Shown here one piece after another: positions 54,001 through 64,000 of a stretch of 64,000 nucleotides of DNA (position 1 is its first letter; every line of letters starts with the position of its first letter). Position numbers and translations under genes: made by a program. The DNA comes from Nemertoderma westbladi (Eukaryota; Xenacoelomorpha; Nemertodermatida; Nemertodermatidae), in assembly GCA_032718475.1 (NCBI GenBank), contig JAUCBJ010005892.1, forward strand, positions 1 to 64,000, written 5' to 3'. The notes under the pieces are model-generated. The model saw nothing but the letters and a program-made list of their open reading frames with translations. It ran no database searches and was not told the origin of the DNA.

Positions 54001-57000
54001 AATCAAAGCGGCGTTGGTTGGTGAAACCAGAGACTATTCATAGTGAATCAAAGCGGCGTTAATTGGTGAAACCAGAGACTATTCATAGTGAATCAAAGCG
54101 GCGTTGGTTGGTGAAACCAGAGACTATTCATAGTGAATCAAAGCGGCGTTAATTGGTGAAACCAGAGACTATTCATAGTGAATCAAAGCGGCGTTGGTTG
54201 GTGAAACCAGAGACTATTCATAGTGAATCAAAGCGGCGTTAATTGGTGAAACCAGAGACTATTCATAGTGAATCAAAGCGGCGTTGGTTGGTGAAACCAG
54301 AGACTATTCATAGTGAATCAAAGCGGCGTTAATTGGTGAAACCAGAGACTATTCATAGTGAATCAAAGCGGCGTTGGTTGGTGAAACCAGAGACTATTCA
54401 TAGTGAATCAAAGCGGCGTTGGTTGGTGAAACCAGAGACTATTCATAGTGAATCAAAGCGGCGTTGGTTGGTGAAACCAGAGACTATTCATAGTGAATCA
54501 AAGCGGCGTTAATTGGTGAAACCAGAGACTATTCATAGTGAATCAAAGCGGCGTTGGTTGGTGAAACCAGAGACTATTCATAGTGAATCAAAGCGGCGTT
54601 AATTGGTGAAACCAGAGACTATTCATAGTGAATCAAAGCGGCGTTGGTTGGTGAAACCAGAGACTATTCATAGTGAATCAAAGCGGCGTTAATTGGTGAA
54701 ACCAGAGACTATTCATAGTGAATCAAAGCGGCGTTGGTTGGTGAAACCAGAGACTATTCATAGTGAATCAAAGCGGCGTTGGTTGGTGAAACCAGAGACT
54801 ATTCATAGTGAATCAAAGCGGCGTTAATTGGTGAAACCAGAGACTATTCATAGTGAATCAAAGCGGCGTTGGTTGGTGAAACCAGAGACTATTCATAGTG
54901 AATCAAAGCGGCGTTGGTTGGTGAAACCAGAGACTATTCATAGTGAATCAAAGCGGCGTTGGTTGGTGAAACCAGAGACTATTCATAGTGAATCAAAGCG
55001 GCGTTAATTGGTGAAACCAGAGACTATTCATAGTGAATCAAAGCGGCGTTAATTGGTGAAACCAGAGACTATTCATAGTGAATCAAAGCGGCGTTAATTG
55101 GTGAAACCAGAGACTATTCATAGTGAATCAAAGCGGCGTTGGTTGGTGAAACCAGAGACTATTCATAGTGAATCAAAGCGGCGTTAGTTGGTGAAACCAG
55201 AGACTATTCATAGTGAATCAAAGCGGCGTTGGTTGGTGAAACCAGAGACTATTCATAGTGAATCAAAGCGGCGTTGGTTGGTGAAACCAGAGACTATTCA
55301 TAGTGAATCAAAGCGGCGTTGGTTGGTGAAACCAGAGACTATTCATAGTGAATCAAAGCGGCGTTAATTGGTGAAACCAGAGACTATTCATAGTGAATCA
55401 AAGCGGCGTTGGTTGGTGAAACCAGAGACTATTCATAGTGAATCAAAGCGGCGTTGGTTGGTGAAACCAGAGACTATTCATAGTGAATCAAAGCGGCGTT
55501 AATTGGTGAAACCAGAGACTATTCATAGTGAATCAAAGCGGCGTTGGTTGGTGAAACCAGAGACTATTCATAGTGAATCAAAGCGGCGTTGGTTGGTGAA
55601 ACCAGAGACTATTCATAGTGAATCAAAGCGGCGTTAATTGGTGAAACCAGAGACTATTCATAGTGAATCAAAGCGGCGTTGGTTGGTGAAACCAGAGACT
55701 ATTCATAGTGAATCAAAGCGGCGTTAATTGGTGAAACCAGAGACTATTCATAGTGAATCAAAGCGGCGTTAATTGGTGAAACCAGAGACTATTCATAGTG
55801 AATCAAAGCGGCGTTAATTGGTGAAACCAGAGACTATTCATAGTGAATCAAAGCGGCGTTGGTTGGTGAAACCAGAGACTATTCATAGTGAATCAAAGCG
55901 GCGTTAATTGGTGAAACCAGAGACTATTCATAGTGAATCAAAGCGGCGTTGGTTGGTGAAACCAGAGACTATTCATAGTGAATCAAAGCGGCGTTAATTG
56001 GTGAAACCAGAGACTATTCATAGTGAATCAAAGCGGCGTTAATTGGTGAAACCAGAGACTATTCATAGTGAATCAAAGCGGCGTTGGTTGGTGAAACCAG
56101 AGACTATTCATAGTGAATCAAAGCGGCGTTAATTGGTGAAACCAGAGACTATTCATAGTGAATCAAAGCGGCGTTGGTTGGTGAAACCAGAGACTATTCA
56201 TAGTGAATCAAAGCGGCGTTAATTGGTGAAACCAGAGACTATTCATAGTGAATCAAAGCGGCGTTAATTGGTGAAACCAGAGACTATTCATAGTGAATCA
56301 AAGCGGCGTTAATTGGTGAAACCAGAGACTATTCATAGTGAATCAAAGCGGCGTTAATTGGTGAAACCAGAGACTATTCATAGTGAATCAAAGCGGCGTT
56401 GGTTGGTGAAACCAGAGACTATTCATAGTGAATCAAAGCGGCGTTAATTGGTGAAACCAGAGACTATTCATAGTGAATCAAAGCGGCGTTAATTGGTGAA
56501 ACCAGAGACTATTCATAGTGAATCAAAGCGGCGTTAATTGGTGAAACCAGAGACTATTCATAGTGAATCAAAGCGGCGTTAATTGGTGAAACCAGAGACT
56601 ATTCATAGTGAATCAAAGCGGCGTTGGTTGGTGAAACCAGAGACTATTCATAGTGAATCAAAGCGGCGTTGGTTGGTGAAACCAGAGACTATTCATAGTG
56701 AATCAAAGCGGCGTTGGTTGCTGAAACCAGAGACTATTCATAGTGAATCAAAGCGGCGTTAATTGGTGAAACCAGAGACTATTCATAGTGAATCAAAGCG
56801 GCGTTGGTTGGTGAAACCAGAGACTATTCATAGTGAATCAAAGCGGCGTTGGTTGGTGAAACCAGAGACTATTCATAGTGAATCAAAGCGGCGTTAATTG
56901 GTGAAACCAGAGACTATTCATAGTGAATCAAAGCGGCGTTGGTTGGTGAAACCAGAGACTATTCATAGTGAATCAAAGCGGCGTTAATTGGTGAAACCAG

Positions 57001-60000
57001 AGACTATTCATAGTGAATCAAAGCGGCGTTGGTTGGTGAAACCAGAGACTATTCATAGTGAATCAAAGCGGCGTTAATTGGTGAAACCAGAGACTATTCA
57101 TAGTGAATCAAAGCGGCGTTGGTTGGTGAAACCAGAGACTATTCATAGTGAATCAAAGCGGCGTTGGTTGGTGAAACCAGAGACTATTCATAGTGAATCA
57201 AAGCGGCGTTGGTTGCTGAAACCAGAGACTATTCATAGTGAATCAAAGCGGCGTTGGTTGGCTGAAACCAGAGACTATTCATAGTGAATCAAAGCGGCGT
57301 TGGTTGGTGAAACCAGAGACTATTCATAGTGAATCAAAGCGGCGTTGGTTGGTGAAACCAGAGACTATTCATAGTGAATCAAAGCGGCGTTAATTGGTGA
57401 AACCAGAGACTATTCATAGTGAATCAAAGCGGCGTTGGTTGGTGAAACCAGAGACTATTCATAGTGAATCAAAGCGGCGTTAATTGGTGAAACCAGAGAC
57501 TATTCATAGTGAATCAAAGCGGCGTTAATTGGTGAAACCAGAGACTATTCATAGTGAATCAAAGCGGCGTTGGTTGCTGAAACCAGAGACTATTCATAGT
57601 GAATCAAAGCGGCGTTAATTGGTGAAACCAGAGACTATTCATAGTGAATCAAAGCGGCGTTGGTTGGTGAAACCAGAGACTATTCATAGTGAATCAAAGC
57701 GGCGTTAATTGGTGAAACCAGAGACTATTCATAGTGAATCAAAGCGGCGTTAATTGGTGAAACCAGAGACTATTCATAGTGAATCAAAGCGGCGTTGGTT
57801 GGTGAAACCAGAGACTATTCATAGTGAATCAAAGCGGCGTTAATTGGTGAAACCAGAGACTATTCATAGTGAATCAAAGCGGCGTTGGTTGGTGAAACCA
57901 GAGACTATTCATAGTGAATCAAAGCGGCGTTAATTGGTGAAACCAGAGACTATTCATAGTGAATCAAAGCGGCGTTAATTGGTGAAACCAGAGACTATTC
58001 ATAGTGAATCAAAGCGGCGTTAATTGGTGAAACCAGAGACTATTCATAGTGAATCAAAGCGGCGTTAATTGGTGAAACCAGAGACTATTCATAGTGAATC
58101 AAAGCGGCGTTGGTTGGTGAAACCAGAGACTATTCATAGTGAATCAAAGCGGCGTTAATTGGTGAAACCAGAGACTATTCATAGTGAATCAAAGCGGCGT
58201 TAATTGGTGAAACCAGAGACTATTCATAGTGAATCAAAGCGGCGTTAATTGGTGAAACCAGAGACTATTCATAGTGAATCAAAGCGGCGTTAATTGGTGA
58301 AACCAGAGACTATTCATAGTGAATCAAAGCGGCGTTGGTTGGTGAAACCAGAGACTATTCATAGTGAATCAAAGCGGCGTTGGTTGGTGAAACCAGAGAC
58401 TATTCATAGTGAATCAAAGCGGCGTTGGTTGCTGAAACCAGAGACTATTCATAGTGAATCAAAGCGGCGTTAATTGGTGAAACCAGAGACTATTCATAGT
58501 GAATCAAAGCGGCGTTGGTTGGTGAAACCAGAGACTATTCATAGTGAATCAAAGCGGCGTTGGTTGGTGAAACCAGAGACTATTCATAGTGAATAAAAGC
58601 GGCGTTAATTGGTGAAACCAGAGACTATTCATAGTGAATCAAAGCGGCGTTGGTTGGTGAAACCAGAGACTATTCATAGTGAATCAAAGCGGCGTTGGTT
58701 GGTGAAACCAGAGACTATTCATAGTGAATCAAAGCGGCGTTGGTTGGTGAAACCAGAGACTATTCATAGTGAATCAAAGCGGCGTTGGTACGTGAAACCA
58801 GAGACTATTCATAGTGAATCAAAGCGGCGTTGGTTGGTGAAACCAGAGACTATTCATAGTGAATCAAAGCGGCGTTGGTACGTGAAACCAGAGACTATTC
58901 ATAGTGAATCAAAGCGGCGTTGGTTGCTGAAACCAGAGACTATTCATAGTGAATCAAAGCGGCGTTGGTTGCTGAAACCAGAGACTATTCATAGTGAATC
59001 AAAGCGGCGTTGGTTGCTGAAACCAGAGACTATTCATAGTGAATCAAAGCGGCGTTGGTTGCTGAAACCAGAGACTTTTCATAGTGAATCAAAGCGGCGT
59101 TGGTTGGTGAAACCAGAGACTATTCATAGTGAATCAAAGCGGCGTTGGTTGGTGAAACCAGAGACTATTCATAGTGAATCAAAGCGGCGTTGGTTGGTGA
59201 AACCAGAGACTATTCATAGTGAATCAAAGCGGCCTTGGTTGGTGAAACCAGAGACTATTCATAGTGAATCAAAGCGGCGTTGGTTGGTGAAACCAGAGAC
59301 TATTCATAGTGAATCAAAGCGGCGTTGGTTGGTGAAACCAGAGACTATTCATAGTGAATCAAAGCGGCGTTGGTTGGTGAAACCAGAGACTATTCATAGT
59401 GAATCAAAGCGGCGTTGGTTGGTGAAACCAGAGACTATTCATAGTGAATCAAAGCGGCGTTAATTGGTGAAACCAGAGACTATTCATAGTGAATCAAAGC
59501 GGCGTTAATTGGTGAAACCAGAGACTATTCATAGTGAATCAAAGCGGCGTTAATTGGTGAAACCAGAGACTATTCATAGTGAATCAAAGCGGCGTTGGTT
59601 GGTGAAACCAGAGACTATTCATAGTGAATCAAAGCGGCGTTGGTTGGTGAAACCAGAGACTATTCATAGTGAATCAAAGCGGCGTTGGTACGTGAAACCA
59701 GAGACTATTCATAGTGAATCAAAGCGGCGTTGGTTGCTGAAACCAGAGACTATTCATAGTGAATCAAAGCGGCGTTGGTTGGTGAAACCAGAGACTATTC
59801 ATAGTGAATCAAAGCGGCGTTGGTTGGTGAAACCAGAGACTATTCATAGTGAATCAAAGCGGCGTTGGTTGGTGAAACCAGAGACTATTCATAGTGAATC
59901 AAAGCGGCGTTGGTTGGTGAAACCAGAGACTATTCATAGTGAATCAAAGCGGCGTTGGTTGGTGAAACCAGAGACTATTCATAGTGAATCAAAGCGGCGT

Positions 60001-63000
60001 TAATTGGTGAAACCAGAGACTATTCATAGTGAATCAAAGCGGCGTTAATTGGTGAAACCAGAGACTATTCATAGTGAATCAAAGCGGCGTTAATTGGTGA
60101 AACCAGAGACTATTCATAGTGAATCAAAGCGGCGTTGGTTGGTGAAACCAGAGACTATTCATAGTGAATCAAAGCGGCGTTGGTTGGTGAAACCAGAGAC
60201 TATTCATAGTGAATCAAAGCGGCGTTGGTACGTGAAACCAGAGACTATTCATAGTGAATCAAAGCGGCGTTGGTTGCTGAAACCAGAGACTATTCATAGT
60301 GAATCAAAGCGGCGTTGGTTGGTGAAACCAGAGACTATTCATAGTGAATCAAAGCGGCGTTGGTTGGTGAAACCAGAGACTATTCATAGTGAATCAAAGC
60401 GGCGTTGGTACGTGAAACCAGAGACTATTCATAGTGAATCAAAGCGGCGTTGGTTGCTGAAACCAGAGACTATTCATAGTGAATCAAAGCGGCGTTGGTT
60501 GGTGAAACCAGAGACTATTCATAGTGAATCAAAGCGGCGTTGGTTGGTGAAACCAGAGACTATTCATAGTGAATCAAAGCGGCGTTGGTTGGTGAAACCA
60601 GAGACTATTCATAGTGAATCAAAGCGGCGTTGGTACGTGAAACCAGAGACTATTCATAGTGAATCAAAGCGGCGTTGGTTGCTGAAACCAGAGACTATTC
60701 ATAGTGAATCAAAGCGGCGTTGGTTGGTGAAACCAGAGACTATTCATAGTGAATCAAAGCGGCGTTGGTACGTGAAACCAGAGACTATTCATAGTGAATC
60801 AAAGCGGCGTTGGTTGCTGAAACCAGAGACTATTCATAGTGAATCAAAGCGGCGTTAATTGGTGAAACCAGAGACTATTCATAGTGAATCAAAGCGGCGT
60901 TGGTTGGTGAAACCAGAGACTATTCATAGTGAATCAAAGCGGCGTTGGTTGGTGAAACCAGAGACTATTCATAGTGAATCAAAGCGGCGTTGGTACGTGA
61001 AACCAGAGACTATTCATAGTGAATCAAAGCGGCGTTGGTTGCTGAAACCAGAGACTATTCATAGTGAATCAAAGCGGCGTTGGTACGTGAAACCAGAGAC
61101 TATTCATAGTGAATCAAAGCGGCGTTGGTACGTGAAACCAGAGACTATTCATAGTGAATCAAAGCGGCGTTGGTTGGTGAAACCAGAGACTATTTATAGT
61201 GAATCAAAGCGGCGTTGGTTGGTGAAACCAGAGACTATTCATAGTGAATCAAAGCGGCGTTGGTACGTGAAACCAGAGACTATTCATAGTGAATCAAAGC
61301 GGCGTTGGTACGTGAAACCAGAGACTATTCATAGTGAATCAAAGCGGCGTTGGTTGGTGAAACCAGAGACTATTCATAGTGAATCAAAGCGGCGTTGGTA
61401 CGTGAAACCAGAGACTATTCATAGTGAATCAAAGCGGCGTTGGTTGCTGAAACCAGAGACTATTCATAGTGAATCAAAGCGGCGTTAATTGGTGAAACCA
61501 GAGACTATTCATAGTGAATCAAAGCGGCGTTAATTGGTGAAACCAGAGACTATTCATAGTGAATCAAAGCGGCGTTAATTGGTGAAACCAGAGACTATTC
61601 ATAGTGAATCAAAGCGGCGTTGGTTGGTGAAACCAGAGACTATTCATAGTGAATCAAAGCGGCGTTGGTTGGTGAAACCAGAGACTATTCATAGTGAATC
61701 AAAGCGGCGTTGGTACGTGAAACCAGAGACTTTTCATAGTGAATCAAAGCGGCGTTGGTACGTGAAACCAGAGACTATTCATAGTGAATCAAAGCGGCGT
61801 TGGTTGGTGAAACCAGAGACTATTCATAGTGAATCAAAGCGGCGTTAATTGGTGAAACCAGAGACTATTCATAGTGAATCAAAGCGGCGTTAATTGGTGA
61901 AACCAGAGACTATTCATAGTGAATCAAAGCGGCGTTGGTTGGTGAAACCAGAGACTATTCATAGTGAATCAAAGCGGCGTTAATTGGTGAAACCAGAGAC
62001 TATTCATAGTGAATCAAAGCGGCGTTAATTGGTGAAACCAGAGACTATTCATAGTGAATCAAAGCGGCGTTAATTGGTGAAACCAGAGACTATTCATAGT
62101 GAATCAAAGCGGCGTTGGTTGGTGAAACCAGAGACTATTCATAGTGAATCAAAGCGGCGTTGGTTGGTGAAACCAGAGACTATTCATAGTGAATCAAAGC
62201 GGCGTTGGTTGGTGAAACCAGAGACTATTCATAGTGAATCAAAGCGGCGTTGGTTGGTGAAACCAGAGACTATTCATAGTGAATCAAAGCGGCGTTGGTT
62301 GGTGAAACCAGAGACTATTCATAGTGAATCAAAGCGGCGTTAATTGGTGAAACCAGAGACTATTCATAGTGAATCAAAGCGGCGTTAATTGGTGAAACCA
62401 GAGACTATTCATAGTGAATCAAAGCGGCGTTGGTTGGTGAAACCAGAGACTATTCATAGTGAATCAAAGCGGCGTTAATTGGTGAAACCAGAGACTATTC
62501 ATAGTGAATCAAAGCGGCGTTAATTGGTGAAACCAGAGACTATTCATAGTGAATCAAAGCGGCGTTGGTTGGTGAAACCAGAGACTATTCATAGTGAATC
62601 AAAGCGGCGTTGGTTGGTGAAACCAGAGACTATTCATAGTGAATCAAAGCGGCGTTGGTACGTGAAACCAGAGACTATTCATAGTGAATCAAAGCGGCGT
62701 TAATTGGTGAAACCAGAGACTATTCATAGTGAATCAAAGCGGCGTTAATTGGTGAAACCAGAGACTATTCATAGTGAATCAAAGCGGCGTTAATTGGTGA
62801 AACCAGAGACTATTCATAGTGAATCAAAGCGGCGTTGGTTGGTGAAACCAGAGACTATTCATAGTGAATCAAAGCGGCGTTAATTGGTGAAACCAGAGAC
62901 TATTCATAGTGAATCAAAGCGGCGTTAATTGGTGAAACCAGAGACTATTCATAGTGAATCAAAGCGGCGTTAATTGGTGAAACCAGAGACTATTCATAGT

Positions 63001-64000
63001 GAATCAAAGCGGCGTTAATTGGTGAAACCAGAGACTATTCATAGTGAATCAAAGCGGCGTTGGTTGGTGAAACCAGAGACTATTCATAGTGAATCAAAGC
63101 GGCGTTAATTGGTGAAACCAGAGACTATTCATAGTGAATCAAAGCGGCGTTAATTGGTGAAACCAGAGACTATTCATAGTGAATCAAAGCGGCGTTGGTT
63201 GGTGAAACCAGAGACTATTCATAGTGAATCAAAGCGGCGTTGGTTGGTGAAACCAGAGACTATTCATAGTGAATCAAAGCGGCGTTGGTACGTGAAACCA
63301 GAGACTATTCATAGTGAATCAAAGCGGCGTTGGTTGCTGAAACCAGAGACTATTCATAGTGAATCAAAGCGGCGTTGGTTGGTAAAACCAGAGACTTTTC
63401 ATAGTGAATCAAAGCGGCGTTAATTGGTGAAACCAGAGACTATTCATAGTGAATCAAAGCGGCGTTAATTGGTGAAACCAGAGACTATTCATAGTGAATC
63501 AAAGCGGCGTTGGTACGTGAAACCAGAGACTATTCATAGTGAATCAAAGCGGCGTTGGTTGGTGAAACCAGAGACTATTCATAGTGAATCAAAGCGGCGT
63601 TAATTGGTGAAACCAGAGACTATTCATAGTGAATCAAAGCGGCGTTGGTTGCTGAAACCAGAGACTATTCATAGTGAATCAAAGCGGCGTTGGTTGCTGA
63701 AACCAGAGACTATTCATATTGAATCAAAGCGGCGTTGGTTGGTGGAACCAGAGACTATTCATAGTGAATCAAAGCGGCGTTGGTTGGTGAAACCAGAGAC
63801 TATTCATAGTGAATCAAAGCGGCGTTAATTGGTGAAACCAGAGACTATTCATAGTGAATCAAAGCGGCGTTGGTTGGTGAAACCAGAGACTATTCATAGT
63901 GAATCAAAGCGGCGTTAATTGGTGAAACCAGAGACTATTCATAGTGAATCAAAGCGGCGTTGGTTGGTGAAACCAGAGACTATTCATAGTGAATCAAAGC
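51005..64000 (+). repeat. 45 bp satellite, right block, about 289 units, running off the window
   Basis: Same unit as the left block. Only two indels are seen: a one-base loss at ~52172 (CGTTATTGGTG) and a one-base gain at ~57260 (TTGGCTGAAACC), which restores phase. TTAATTGG and TTGGTTGG units alternate to ~58.6 kb. Beyond that, TTGGTACG units appear regularly and open stretches reach 284 codons. The array is still intact at base 64000. Confidence 0.98.
59554..60640 (+). repeat. 540 bp (12-unit) higher-order repeat inside the satellite
   Basis: The order TTAATT x3, TTGGTT x2, TTGGTACG, TTGGTTGC, TTGGTTGG... starting at 59554 restarts at 60094 (540 bp). Shorter versions continue to ~61.6 kb, with the TACG-GC pair recurring. 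Confidence 0.8.

Noticed and set aside
32912-63828. Many plus-strand open frames (up to 314 codons) of VKPETIHSESKRRWL repeats
   Set aside because: They are produced by a 45 bp period without stops, start and end at TTAATT units, have no flanking gene structure, and are interrupted hundreds of times. Reported as satellite.

Overview
The window is eukaryotic nuclear DNA, most likely from a marine or other invertebrate animal. It carries degraded animal-type retrotransposons (an RTE-like LINE, a CR1/L2-group LINE, a Ty3/gypsy element with a DUF7041-type Gag, and a BEL/Pao pol), a WD40 gene fragment with splice-like signals, and huge tandem arrays. Nothing suggests bacterial operons, ribosome binding sites or CRISPR. 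The species cannot be named from the sequence.

Left part (1-9.8 kb). A minus-strand reading frame open to the left edge (1-883) encodes a Ser/Arg/Gln-rich protein with 15-residue repeats and one membrane segment. It is followed by a four-copy ~118-130 bp tandem repeat and one copy of a ~260 bp dispersed repeat. From 2327 to 8893 lies a complete but inactive Ty3/gypsy element on the minus strand. It has two 285 bp LTRs, a matching 4 bp ATAC target duplication, and gag, protease, RT, RNase H and integrase in order. A plus-strand RTE-like LINE (about 3144-5601) is nested inside its integrase.

Middle part (9-32.7 kb). This is a run of minisatellites and a perfect (GGCTGT)~57 tract, a second LINE copy on the minus strand, duplicated AT-rich segments (13.0-16.2 kb), and a BEL/Pao pol remnant (16.6-18.8 kb). 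Next is an unrecognised ~1,170-residue coding region ending in three zinc-knuckle-like motifs (19.4-22.9 kb), directly followed by a 424 bp foldback element with 122 bp arms. Then come a broken WD40 gene (24.2-25.1 kb), a head-to-head pair of LINE 3' ends (25.5-26.1 kb), a 63 bp minisatellite of about 53 units (26.6-29.95 kb), and a CR1/L2-group LINE with a poly(A)-type tail (30.2-32.3 kb).

Right part (32.7-64 kb). About 27.5 kb is one 45 bp satellite, roughly 610 units, running off the right edge. Its units fall into a few sequence types arranged in higher-order repeats of 225, 405, 540 and 630 bp. The array is split by a 3,690 bp insertion (47315-51004) with CACTG termini, a 2 bp TG target duplication and subterminal repeats. 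These are hallmarks of a non-autonomous CACTA/EnSpm-type DNA transposon, and this one carries its own 39 bp minisatellite. At the left edge of the array the 15-residue repeat frame runs in phase from a short coding segment that resembles the N-terminus of a PIF/Harbinger transposase, which may be where the satellite arose.

No host gene here is demonstrably intact. The window mostly records nested insertion, decay and tandem amplification.
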